A stretch of 64,000 nt of DNA, from assembly GCF_025152575.1 (NCBI RefSeq), contig NZ_CP102293.1, positions 1,178,001 through 1,242,000 on the forward strand. The letters are read 5' to 3'. Position 1 is the stretch's first letter; each line of letters opens with the position of its first letter. The DNA is from Subdoligranulum variabile (GTDB lineage: Bacteria > Bacillota > Clostridia > Oscillospirales > Ruminococcaceae). The translations under genes were made by a program, and so were the position numbers. Positions 1 through 11,174 of this stretch are shown piece after piece. Below the pieces are notes generated by a model, which saw only the letters and a program-made list of their open reading frames with translations, did no database searches and was not told where the DNA came from.

Positions 1-695
1 TGAATGTTCCTCCTTGATTCGCTGTACCGGGCAAAAGCATATGGATTTTTCCCAATTTTTTGCCCCAGTTCTTTCAGCTCTCCTGTATCCTTCTCCGCCA
101 GTGCCACAATATTTTCAAATGATATCTTACATGTACCGGATAGAATATGCGGAACCAGTTCCGGTGCGCTTTGGGCTATCGTATCCAATGCAGTGCTATA
201 TTTTGCATATTTTTGTACGGTTGCACCAGACACATGATGCTCCTTTCCGATCCGGGCTGCAGTCCGACAGCCGCTTTCCTCATCAATTGGCCTTCCCCTC
301 ACCGGAACAGCGTTAGGATTTGCCCGATACTGATTATAACCATTCCCATTTTTTTGTGCCTTCTTTTCCGCTTCATATTGCCTTCCGATCAGGTATTTCC
401 TTGTTTCCTCTGTAATGTTGCGGCGCCCAAGCTGATTGGAGCAAATCCATGCAATTACTGCATCCCGGTTGGGGAACTCCCTTTCATAAACACCATAAGG
501 GATATGCAATTTGTTGCAAATTTCGTAACGGTTGTGCCCATCCACAATGGTATCATTCCAGACAACAATATCCTCCCGACACCCTTCCCGTACCAGATTC
601 AGCTCAAGCTGCCGGTACTCTTCTCTGCGAAGGGGGCGAATCAGATTTTTAAACTCCGGGTCGATTCTCAACTGCCTAAATTTCTTTTCTGACAT
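1..695 (-). CDS. ParB-like domain protein, C-terminus beyond the window edge
   Basis: The frame stays open to the window edge, so 231 N-terminal codons are visible and the end is missing. Residues from about 15 to 95 resemble a ParB/Spo0J-type N-terminal domain, including the turn DGHNRYE. A helical part follows with CRTAARIG and VSGATVQKYAKY, which looks like a helix-turn-helix. The ATG at 693-695 lies five bases after GAAGGAG and the gene overlaps its upstream neighbour by 20 bases, so it is translationally linked to the recombinase operon. I infer a DNA-binding role in maintenance or regulation of the element. Nuclease activity cannot be judged from what is visible. Confidence 0.75.
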   Translation of the reverse strand, partial: MSEKKFRQLRIDPEFKNLIRPLRREEYRQLELNLVREGCREDIVVWNDTIVDGHNRYEICNKLHIPYGVYEREFPNRDAVIAWICSNQLGRRNITEETRKYLIGRQYEAEKKAQKNGNGYNQYRANPNAVPVRGRPIDEESGCRTAARIGKEHHVSGATVQKYAKYSTALDTIAQSAPELVPHILSGTCKISFENIVALAEKDTGELKELGQKIGKNPYAFARYSESRRNI

Positions 696-1098
696 ACTTA
701 CTCCTTCGCTCCAGTTGCTTTATTGTTTGCAAGGAGAAATAGGCAACCCGGTTCACCTGATCAATTTCTCCTTCCAGTTGGTAGTTGAATCTCGGGTCAA
801 AACCTCCGACCATCTCAGAAAAATTATTCATTAGGATCGCGCTGTAAAATTCCACTGATTGTTGCGTTGTGTCCAACATCCGGACTCTGTTTGCAGTACC
901 ACCCGAAATAGGTTTGTCTGAACCAAGAACAGCTATATAAAGTTCCTCCGGATTCACCAAAAATTGAATATACGCAGGATTTTTCAACAGACGGATTGTC
1001 TGACGGTGAATACGAATTCGATTTCGGAATGGATCAAGCGTCAACGAAGCATGCACGGTTTTATCGTTTTTCACCTTTTGTCCCTTTGGATCAACCAT
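676..1098 (-). CDS. Small accessory protein with the recombinase C-terminal domain
   Basis: This 140-residue protein has no function I recognise. It consists almost entirely of a domain also found in the two genes upstream. The first signature is FLVNPEELYIAV (about residues 46-57), matching LLVNPAEMRFAV in the large recombinase and VLVNQESKILAI in the 259-residue protein. The second is a later GGFDPRFNYQLEG block, matching GWSQDLKYRIAG and GWNLDYRYKLLG. The ATG at 1096-1098 was preferred over an earlier in-frame ATG because AGGGAGGT precedes it by seven bases. The gene overlaps the genes on both sides. A role as partner or modulator of the recombinase is inference from homology and operon position. 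Confidence 0.75.
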   Translation of the reverse strand: MVDPKGQKVKNDKTVHASLTLDPFRNRIRIHRQTIRLLKNPAYIQFLVNPEELYIAVLGSDKPISGGTANRVRMLDTTQQSVEFYSAILMNNFSEMVGGFDPRFNYQLEGEIDQVNRVAYFSLQTIKQLERRSKYVRKEI

Positions 1099-1870
1099 GT
1101 TCTTGACCTCCCTTGAAAGCAGAATCATCTACCTTAGAATCTTTCTGGGCAGTATGGTCGCGGAGTCCATATACGGCATAGCCCTCAAAAATATCCACTT
1201 GCATAGACTTCTGGTGTTCCCGAAAGGGAAGGCCAAACTGTGTTTTCCATCCTTCCGGGAACACAGGTGTTCTGGAAGATTTTGGCTTTTCACCGTTTTT
1301 CAATACTCGCTGGTAAACCTCGGTGGCGGTAAGATCGAATGCAATCAGCCACTCATCTTTCGCATGGATCACGCGTCCCAGAAGTTTATACCGGTAATCC
1401 AAGTTCCATCCCATCAGTGAAAACACTTTGGCGAAAAAGATTTTGCAGGTTATCTGTTTAGGCTTACGCCGGCCGGTTCCATTGGTACACCATACACAGG
1501 CATCACGGTCTTCTGCGCGGCAAGGACGAATCGCCAGAATTTTGCTTTCCTGATTGACCAGTACCTGCACATGATCGACTTGCGGAAATCGATTCAGACA
1601 AGCCGCATTCACATAAAACTTGTAGTTATTGAAGGTCACGGAAGGTTCACTGATATGGGCAAAAAATTCTCGGCGTACTACCTGATATCCATCATAATTG
1701 AAGTCACCTGCAATTTCCAAAACATCATCCGTATTGTCTTTTTCGGACGCAACGGGCACACGCTCGTGCTCCAGAACAACAGATGCTTCGTCCTCCTGCT
1801 GTGTCCCTTCCAAAGAACGGAGCATCCCTGCGATTACCCCCTCTGTACTTTTACGGGGATCCTCATTCAT
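1091..1870 (-). CDS. Paralogue of the recombinase C-terminal half
   Basis: This 259-residue protein aligns by eye with the C-terminal third of the adjacent serine recombinase but lacks the catalytic and DNA-binding recombinase domains. Shared blocks are VLVNQESKILAI, GWNLDYRYKLLG and near the end FPEGWKTQFG followed by HQKSM, against VPEEWIGSFG and HQKSF in the recombinase. The first 60 residues are acidic and have no visible counterpart. The start ATG overlaps the recombinase stop codon in an ATGA junction, which indicates coupled translation. I infer that it arose by duplication of the recombinase tail and may join it in a complex. The biochemical role is unknown. Confidence 0.75.
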   Translation of the reverse strand: MNEDPRKSTEGVIAGMLRSLEGTQQEDEASVVLEHERVPVASEKDNTDDVLEIAGDFNYDGYQVVRREFFAHISEPSVTFNNYKFYVNAACLNRFPQVDHVQVLVNQESKILAIRPCRAEDRDACVWCTNGTGRRKPKQITCKIFFAKVFSLMGWNLDYRYKLLGRVIHAKDEWLIAFDLTATEVYQRVLKNGEKPKSSRTPVFPEGWKTQFGLPFREHQKSMQVDIFEGYAVYGLRDHTAQKDSKVDDSAFKGGQEHG

Positions 1871-3750
1871 TTAGATTCCTCCTTGCCATGTTGACTGAAT
1901 TCCTTGCGAATATAGTCCCTCAACACCTCAAAACCTGTTACGTGAAGTTTCTGCCCTGTTTCGTAAAGTTGGCCTTCCATTCGTATTTTCCAGTCCTCTT
2001 CACTCTGGTCACAGATTGCCGGGAAAGACTTCTGATGAAGGTAATACTGCTTTCCAAAAGAACCGATCCATTCCTCTGGAACGGCTCTTACCCTTTTACC
2101 AGAAATGGAAAGCGGTTGTACTGGATCTTGTGTTGCCTGTTCGCCTGCCTGGCCTGTGAGCAGATATGATTTTATAAATGCTTCCGCATCGTTGACATCA
2201 AAAATGTACGCCGATTCGCTTTCCGTTTGGTATAAAGCGCCCGCAATCCGATATTTTAAATCCTGGCTCCATCCGAACAATTCAAAAAGTGTTTCTGCAT
2301 AAGCAGCACCAGCAATTTCTCTGGGTTGATATTTCCCATTTACCAGTTTTGAAAAAACTACCGCATTGCGACTTCCTTTAGGGGCAGTACGCACGGCAAA
2401 ACGCATTTCCGCAGGATTGACCAACAACTCCACACAGTTATCTTTTCCAAAGGCCCGAACACAAGCAACACTAAACTTGACCTTCTTATCCTGAAACAGT
2501 ACATACGGTCGGAGATGATTATCAAAAAATTCACTCCGAGCAATTTCAAATCCTCGCATATCAAAATCTCCTGGGGACAGGGTAATACTCTTAGCCGGAT
2601 CTGTTTCCTCCCGCTGCTCTGCAGTAACCTGGATACTGATGGACGCTTGATAATAATCTGCAGGTTTGAACCCTGCCCATCGAGGATTTATGACCACAAA
2701 ACCTTTCAACAGGCCACTATCAATTACTCGAAGTTCAGGAAGAATCGAGCGATTTCCGTACTTGGAATTATTCAATAGATGCTGAACGGCAATAAAGTCA
2801 TCTCTCGAAATAATGCCCTCATGGTGATTTCGATATAAACTTTGAGGACGATCCCCTCTGTTTTTTCTGGCCTTGTGGTTTAGGTAATTAGGGGTGAAGG
2901 TTTTCCGCGTCAAAACATCCCCACAATGCCGCTCGTTACGAAGCACTTGTACAATGGAATTTGATGTCCATTTGATGTTTCCCAGATAAGTTTTGCGCCC
3001 CAGTTCAGTAAGTGCTGCCGCAATATCTGCGGTAGAATATCCATACAGGTACATATAGAAAATCAGTTTTACCGTAGGTGCTTCATCCGGATTGACTACC
3101 AGATTTCCTTCTGCATCGTGAGAATACCCAAGCAATTTGGGGGTAAGCGGTAACCCACCATCCAACCGCATCCGTAGGGAAGTTTCCATACTTCGGCTTC
3201 GGATATGCGATTCTTCCTGCGCCATGGTTGCCTGAAATGAGAGTGCCATTTGCGAATCATCCTTGAGGGAAAAAATACATTCACTCTCAAAAAACACCCC
3301 CACCGGGCTGGGCAACTCTGCAAGCATCCGTACCATACTGATGCAGTCGACCACATTACGGGCAAACCGCGACACGCTTTTGGTGATAATCATATCAATT
3401 TTCCCGCTGCGGCAATCGGAAATCATGCTATGGAACTCATCTCTGTGTGCCAGAGATGTTCCGCTGATTCCCTCGTCAGCATAGATTTTAACCAACGTCC
3501 AATTTGGATGATGTACGACGAAATCTTCGTAGTATTTCTTTTGAAGTTCGTAGGATGTTGTCTGCTGGACATTGTCTGTAGAAACCCGTGCGTATACAGC
3601 TACACGTTGTTCGACATCATTGTCGTAATAATCAATCGGCTTTTTGGCTGGAATAAATTCATAGTTTTCCGGATCAACCTTTGTATTAATTCGACGCCGC
3701 ACCTTGTCTTTCTTCTCTGCGAGTTTCTTTCTTGAATACTGGTCAATCAT
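1867..3750 (-). CDS. Large serine recombinase with an extra C-terminal domain
   Basis: Large serine recombinases integrate, excise or invert DNA by concerted cleavage through a serine nucleophile. The resolvase domain starts near residue 47 with VAVYARVSTD, whose serine is the nucleophile, and includes DEGISGTS and KSVSRFARN, where the conserved arginines are present. A recombinase DNA-binding domain follows (about residues 180-340; for example NERHCGDVLTRKTFT). The last 220 residues are unusual and recur in the two following genes. An obvious coiled-coil zinc ribbon tail is not seen. The ATG at 3748-3750 was chosen because CGGAGGGAG lies just upstream. It overlaps the previous gene by eight bases. 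The protein is 627 residues with this start. Confidence 0.88.
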   Translation of the reverse strand: MIDQYSRKKLAEKKDKVRRRINTKVDPENYEFIPAKKPIDYYDNDVEQRVAVYARVSTDNVQQTTSYELQKKYYEDFVVHHPNWTLVKIYADEGISGTSLAHRDEFHSMISDCRSGKIDMIITKSVSRFARNVVDCISMVRMLAELPSPVGVFFESECIFSLKDDSQMALSFQATMAQEESHIRSRSMETSLRMRLDGGLPLTPKLLGYSHDAEGNLVVNPDEAPTVKLIFYMYLYGYSTADIAAALTELGRKTYLGNIKWTSNSIVQVLRNERHCGDVLTRKTFTPNYLNHKARKNRGDRPQSLYRNHHEGIISRDDFIAVQHLLNNSKYGNRSILPELRVIDSGLLKGFVVINPRWAGFKPADYYQASISIQVTAEQREETDPAKSITLSPGDFDMRGFEIARSEFFDNHLRPYVLFQDKKVKFSVACVRAFGKDNCVELLVNPAEMRFAVRTAPKGSRNAVVFSKLVNGKYQPREIAGAAYAETLFELFGWSQDLKYRIAGALYQTESESAYIFDVNDAEAFIKSYLLTGQAGEQATQDPVQPLSISGKRVRAVPEEWIGSFGKQYYLHQKSFPAICDQSEEDWKIRMEGQLYETGQKLHVTGFEVLRDYIRKEFSQHGKEESK

Positions 3751-4348
3751 GCAGCATCTCCCTCCGGGTGTCATCTTCAGACAATATCTTCCAATCAGGA
3801 CCGGGCAAGAAATAAGGGTCGTGTAGATCCTCGCGATAATAGGAAGCCAATGTATAGATATCCTCTGAGACAAAATATATCCCCACCGGCTTGGGAAGCG
3901 CAGCCATCAGTCTCGCACAAAAAGACAATTCAGTAAGTTTTTTGGACACATTGCTCGCTTTCTGCGTGATAATCAAGTCCACCTTCTCATCGAAGCAATC
4001 TTGCAGAAGTCTGGCCCATTCTGAGGAGCTCTCCATATTGGGTGCGGTGCTTCCCTCATCAATATAGAAACCGATAAATTCCCAATTGGGACAGAGGGAT
4101 AAGGTGTCCAAAAATTGCTTTTTATGTGCAGAGAGATAATCTTCATATCGCGTCTGGTTAAAGTATCTGATGTATACTGCCACTCGATGATGATTTTCCG
4201 GATGTGGTCGTTCCCGTCGAATTTTCCTTAACCAGTTACGGTGCTCCGCCAAAAGAGCATTTTTTTCCAACTGTCCCTCTGACAACCAGTCAAAAGAAGG
4301 CATGACCATCTGCTCCATCCCTTGGTTTTGCATAGTCTGCTCTGGCAT
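3743..4348 (-). CDS. Serine-recombinase-like protein lacking the catalytic serine
   Basis: This 201-residue protein has a resolvase-type N-terminal fold but no DNA-binding recombinase domain. The strand that carries the nucleophile reads VAVYIRYFNQ, where active family members such as its neighbour read VAVYARVSTD, so the serine is replaced by phenylalanine. The arginine-bearing helix is also altered: TQKASNVSKKLTE stands against TKSVSRFARNVVD. The overall register (NWEFIGFYIDEGS, DLIITQ, LPKPVGIYF) stays clearly homologous. I infer a catalytically inactive partner or regulator that could form heterodimers with the next gene product. The start at 4346-4348 follows a G-rich Shine-Dalgarno, and it is the first gene of the operon. 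Confidence 0.8.
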   Translation of the reverse strand: MPEQTMQNQGMEQMVMPSFDWLSEGQLEKNALLAEHRNWLRKIRRERPHPENHHRVAVYIRYFNQTRYEDYLSAHKKQFLDTLSLCPNWEFIGFYIDEGSTAPNMESSSEWARLLQDCFDEKVDLIITQKASNVSKKLTELSFCARLMAALPKPVGIYFVSEDIYTLASYYREDLHDPYFLPGPDWKILSEDDTRREMLHD

Positions 4349-4410
4349 ATTGTGTCCCCCTATTATCGTGTCTTTCCCCCCATTATATAATCCATGCATC
4401 AATAACAAAA

Positions 4411-4444
4411 TCGACCAGAAGTCAAGAAATTGACTTCTGGTCGA
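4411..4444. promoter_or_regulatory. Perfect 14-bp inverted repeat in the recombinase operon promoter region
   Basis: Two perfect 14-base arms (TCGACCAGAAGTCA and its complement) are separated by six bases. On the minus strand they lie just upstream of a TATAAT-like -10 (about 4384-4389), which puts the repeat over the expected -35 region of the recombinase operon. An operator or a recombinase-binding site are both possible. A terminator is less likely because only a short T stretch follows. Confidence 0.6.
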
Positions 4445-4493
4445 TACACGATAAAAAAAGAAGCAACGAGAGTATCACCGTAACAAAATTTGG

Positions 4494-4664
4494 CTATTGT
4501 TTCCCCTTTCCAGATGTTTTATCATCCAAGCGCGTTTTATAATCATTGATTTTTTTCGGAACCACGTAGATGTATTCAATAACAAATCCAACGAATTCGG
4601 CCATTGCCTCTACATCATATTGATCTATTTCTAGGTCTTTATCATGAGCGGCTGTAGCAAACAC
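4494..4664 (-). CDS. Possible small ORF, 56 codons
   Basis: An open frame encodes a hydrophilic C-terminal half (EAMAEFVGFVIEY, then KKINDYKTRL) and ends in a lysine-rich tail. The only start is a GTG without a visible ribosome-binding site, and it lies beside the likely promoter of the divergent regulator gene. It may be a remnant of a longer gene. I do not recognise the product. Confidence 0.2.
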   Translation of the reverse strand: MFATAAHDKDLEIDQYDVEAMAEFVGFVIEYIYVVPKKINDYKTRLDDKTSGKGKQ

Positions 4665-4679
4665 TATAATAAGGCTACA
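4653..4679 (+). promoter_or_regulatory. Promoter -10 and operator-like repeat for the XRE gene
   Basis: A TATAAT at 4665-4670 lies 30 bases before the XRE start codon and is flanked by the inverted arms TGTAGC and GCTACA. This arrangement suits autorepression by the XRE protein. The -35 is poor. Confidence 0.45.
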
Positions 4680-4699
4680 AATTTTAGGGAGGCCTTATT

Positions 4700-5053
4700 A
4701 TGAGTCTTGACTACAAATCCATTGGAAAACGAATTCGCCTAATCCGTCATCGCAGGCAAATCTCTCAAGCTATGCTCTCCGAACTTATCGACAAAACACC
4801 ATCCTACATCAGCTACATAGAGAATGGTTTTAAAAGCATGAGTTTGGAAACATTTGTTCTTATCGCTAATGCCTTGAGAGTATCTCCTACTCAACTCCTG
4901 ATTGAGCAACTTACCTGCACAGAAATCTATGCAAGTAAGGAAATCACCTTATTGCTCTCTGATTGTAGTCCATATGAAACACTTGTACTATTGGATGTTC
5001 TGCAGGCCTTGAAGGTATCACTTCGTGAGCGACATGAACAAAGCGATGAATAA
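4700..5053 (+). CDS. XRE-family transcriptional regulator
   Basis: This is a 117-residue DNA-binding regulator. Residues 7-65 form a lambda-repressor-type helix-turn-helix domain (IGKRIRLIRHRRQISQ, then SELIDKTPSYISYIENG). The last 45 residues are helical and probably mediate dimerisation. The ATG follows GGGAGG by seven bases. The gene is transcribed away from the recombinase operon, so it most likely controls that operon and itself. The short inverted repeat around its own -10 and the 14-bp repeat before the operon are candidate binding sites. Confidence 0.85.
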   Translation: MSLDYKSIGKRIRLIRHRRQISQAMLSELIDKTPSYISYIENGFKSMSLETFVLIANALRVSPTQLLIEQLTCTEIYASKEITLLLSDCSPYETLVLLDVLQALKVSLRERHEQSDE

Positions 5054-5071
5054 GAAAGCAATTACAAAAAG

Positions 5072-5101
5072 TTGACAACACTTTATTAACTATGATACAC
5101 T
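5072..5101 (+). promoter_or_regulatory. Promoter for the small toxin-like gene
   Basis: A perfect -35 TTGACA (5072-5077) is followed after 18 bases by TACACT (5096-5101) with an extended TG. It lies about 60 bases before the start of the 36-codon gene and after the end of the XRE gene. Confidence 0.6.
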
Positions 5102-5160
5102 GTTCGCCGTCACTGTTTGCACTGCCAATTGATTCATCTCAGGCAGGAGGTGATGGTGTA

Positions 5161-5271
5161 TTGGAATTGAGTGAATTGCTTTTGCTTCTTTCCCTCATTG
5201 GCGGCACAATATATGCTTCCATTTCTCTGACCATTCAAGTGCTAGAATACAGGAAAAAGAAAAAGGACTGA
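5161..5271 (+). CDS. Small hydrophobic peptide, type I toxin-like or holin-like
   Basis: The gene encodes 36 residues: a short acidic start, one membrane-spanning stretch (SELLLLLSLIGGTIYASI and onward to IQVL) and a basic tail ending EYRKKKKD. This is the layout of small Firmicute holin-like or TxpA/Fst-type toxins. The TTG start follows AGGAGGTGAT by six to ten bases, an exceptionally strong ribosome-binding site. It has its own promoter and a hairpin overlapping the stop codon. I did not find a clear antisense RNA promoter, so assignment as a toxin is inference from peptide architecture and its place in a mobile element. Confidence 0.55.
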   Translation: MELSELLLLLSLIGGTIYASISLTIQVLEYRKKKKD

Positions 5272-5289
5272 CGCAGGTTACGTCAGTCC
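5265..5289 (+). terminator. Hairpin at the end of the toxin-like gene
   Basis: Perfect nine-base arms (GGACTGACG and CGTCAGTCC) surround a seven-base loop and overlap the stop codon. Only a weak T-rich stretch follows. Confidence 0.55.
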
Positions 5290-5363
5290 ATCTTCTCTGT
5301 GGTAAACAGTGACCACTCAACAAAGCAGCCAGTAGGGGTGTTCTGCACTCTACTGGCTGCTTC

Positions 5364-5439
5364 TGGTGCACCATCGGGGACTCGAACCCAGGACCCACTG
5401 ATTAAGAGTCAGTTGCTCTACCAGCTGAGCTAATGGTGC
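5364..5439 (-). tRNA. tRNA-Lys (anticodon CTT)
   Basis: The minus strand folds as a standard cloverleaf: acceptor GCACCAT pairs with ATGGTGC, the D arm reads AGCTCAGCTGGTAGAGC, the anticodon loop contains CTT, and the T arm contains GGTTCGAGTCC. The CCA end is encoded. It is the last gene of the rRNA operon, after 5S. Confidence 0.95.
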
Positions 5440-5497
5440 ATATAAAGCAAACTCCGGACCGGGCCCAAGGCTCGGCCCGGAGGCTGCTTTGTAGAGA

Positions 5498-5614
<117 letters not shown>

Positions 5615-5651
5615 CATGCATATGACCTTGTCATCTGCTTCTCTTTTGTTG

Positions 5652-5684
5652 AGGATGTACCCTCAAAACTGAATATCGAACCGC
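5652..5684 (-). other. 23S rRNA processing stalk, 3' arm
   Basis: The transcript here contains ATATTCAGTTTTGAGGGTAC, which pairs with the segment just before 23S (8670-8702). Such stalks bring both ends of pre-23S together for RNase III. Confidence 0.75.
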
Positions 5685-5709
5685 TTTGCAAACAGAGTAT
5701 CTGATCAAG

Positions 5710-8543
<2,834 letters not shown>

Positions 8544-8669
8544 GTTGTTTATCTCTCGATAAACATATCTCTTTTCAGATTCTCCATTTGCCAACGAGAT
8601 TTTACCGCTTGGTGAAATTATAGATTTTATTAAAAAATCAGGAATTTTACTAGCTTAAAATCTCATTTC

Positions 8670-8702
8670 GCAGTTCTATATTCAGTTTTCAAGGTACTTC
8701 CT
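8670..8702 (-). other. 23S rRNA processing stalk, 5' arm
   Basis: The transcript contains GTACCTTGAAAACTGAATAT, complementary to the segment after 23S (5652-5684). The rest of the 16S-23S spacer outside the tRNAs shows no other feature. Confidence 0.75.
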
Positions 8703-8742
8703 TGCATAAGGATTTGGGTTACCCAGCACACTGGATAACCAG

Positions 8743-8819
8743 TGGTGGGCTGAAATGGACTCGAACCATCGACCTCTCGGTTATCAGCCGAGTGCTCTAA
8801 CCAGCTGAGCTATCAGCCC
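8743..8819 (-). tRNA. tRNA-Ile (anticodon GAT)
   Basis: A complete cloverleaf with encoded CCA: acceptor GGGCTGA, D arm AGCTCAGCTGGTTAGAGC, anticodon loop with GAT between GGCTGATAACC flanks, and T arm GGTTCGAGTCC. It is the second spacer tRNA, next to 23S. Confidence 0.95.
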
Positions 8820-8822
8820 AAA

Positions 8823-8898
8823 TGGTGGAGATAAAGGGATTCGAACCCTTGACCCCCTGCTTGCAAAGCAGGTGCTCTCCCAACTGAGCTATACCCCC
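8823..8898 (-). tRNA. tRNA-Ala (anticodon TGC)
   Basis: A complete cloverleaf with encoded CCA. The anticodon TGC sits in CTTTGCAAG and the T arm contains GGTTCGAATCC. The acceptor stem has two G-U pairs. It precedes tRNA-Ile in the transcript by three bases, the reverse of the common Ile-Ala order. Confidence 0.95.
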
Positions 8899-8957
8899 GC
8901 GCCTTTACAGCGTTTCGGGTTTCGCTGTCCCTTATGCTTTGAGGTTCGCTTTGCAGC

Positions 8958-8992
8958 GGCCCTCAAAATTGAACAATACTGAAACTTGTTTC
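8958..8992 (-). other. 16S rRNA processing stalk, 3' arm
   Basis: The transcript contains AAGTTTCAGTATTGTTCAAT, complementary to the leader segment at 10698-10732 with one or two mismatches. This is the expected RNase III stalk around 16S. Confidence 0.75.
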
Positions 8993-9039
8993 CCTGTCCA
9001 TTCACTCAAAGACCAGCTTTGACTGAATGTCTGACTCCC

Positions 9040-10568
<1,529 letters not shown>

Positions 10569-10767
10569 AAAATGGTATTAAATCACTTTATAAGTGTTTA
10601 ATCTTGTAAATCACTCAGACACAATCGCTTGCGTCCTGTTTGAATTACTTGTAATTTGGAATTGATTTACGTGGGTTTGGAAACCCACGATAAGGTTCCA
10701 CAAGTTTCAGTTTTGTTCAATTTTCAAGGTCCTGCTCGCTGTTCGCATCTCGCGTGACAGCCTATTT

Positions 10768-10796
10768 ATTATATCTCGCGAAGTTCCGTTTGTCAA
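10768..10796 (-). promoter_or_regulatory. rRNA operon promoter, proximal
   Basis: The minus strand shows a consensus -35 TTGACA (10791-10796), a 17-base spacer and a consensus -10 TATAAT (10768-10773). A-tracts upstream fit an UP element. It lies about 200 bases before 16S. Confidence 0.9.
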
Positions 10797-10920
10797 GAAC
10801 TTTTTTGAGATTTTTTTGAAGTTTTTTCAGGAACCGAAGCTTCCGAAAAGCCCTCAAAGGCTGTTGTTATGCGGTTTTTCAGCGGCTGTCGCGTTCGCTC
10901 TCGCGCCGGACAGCCTGACT

Positions 10921-10949
10921 ATAATACCACCCAGAACCCACTTTGTCAA
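10921..10949 (-). promoter_or_regulatory. rRNA operon promoter, distal
   Basis: The minus strand shows TTGACA (10944-10949), a 17-base spacer and TATTAT (10921-10926), again with A-tracts upstream. Together with the proximal promoter it forms a tandem pair, as is common for rRNA operons. Confidence 0.8.
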
Positions 10950-11071
10950 CACCTTTTTTCAGTTTTTTTGACAAATTTCGGAGGGCATTTTTGGTTAAAC
11001 CGCATATCGTGGTTTTATGGGATCCGCACCACAAGAACTGGATCGCCGGGCTGTGGGGGAGCTTTTTGGCT

Positions 11072-11101
11072 ATTATATAAGGTATAGGCGTCATTGTACA
11101 A
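11072..11101 (-). promoter_or_regulatory. Possible third rRNA operon promoter
   Basis: The minus strand shows TTGTAC, 18 bases, then TATAAT. It would be the most distant promoter of the rRNA operon. The -35 is weaker than in the other two. Confidence 0.35.
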
Positions 11102-11110
11102 AGGTTTTAC

Positions 11111-11139
11111 TTGCGGTTTGGCTCCAGAGGGCTTATACT
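11111..11139 (+). promoter_or_regulatory. corA promoter
   Basis: TTGCGG (11111-11116), a 17-base spacer and TATACT (11134-11139) lie about 35 bases before the corA start. Confidence 0.55.
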
Positions 11140-11174
11140 GGTAGGGCAGTATAAAAGTACAGGTGGATACGCCC

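Larger units (their letters stand above)
1..5290. mobile_element. End of an integrative element carrying serine recombinases
   Basis: The segment is visibly poorer in GC than the metabolic genes further right. It encodes a two-recombinase operon with accessory proteins, a ParB-like protein, an XRE regulator and a toxin-like peptide. This gene content is typical of integrative or conjugative elements and not of a core locus. It abuts the tRNA-Lys and rRNA operon. The left part lies outside the window and I could not identify attachment sites, so the right boundary (between the peptide gene and tRNA-Lys) is an inference. Confidence 0.55.
10569..11110 (-). other. rRNA operon leader and promoter region
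   Basis: No protein gene is supported here. The stretch holds the 16S leader, the 5' arm of the 16S processing stalk (10698-10732), A/T tracts upstream of the promoters, and two or three promoters listed separately. Confidence 0.75.

Noticed and set aside
4494..4664. Antisense small frame as a confident gene
   Set aside because: The only start is a GTG without a ribosome-binding site beside another gene's promoter; kept only as a low-confidence entry.
5459..5480. GC-rich hairpin between 5S and tRNA-Lys as a terminator
   Set aside because: Only a weak T stretch follows and the tRNA downstream needs read-through, so a processing or spacer hairpin is more likely.
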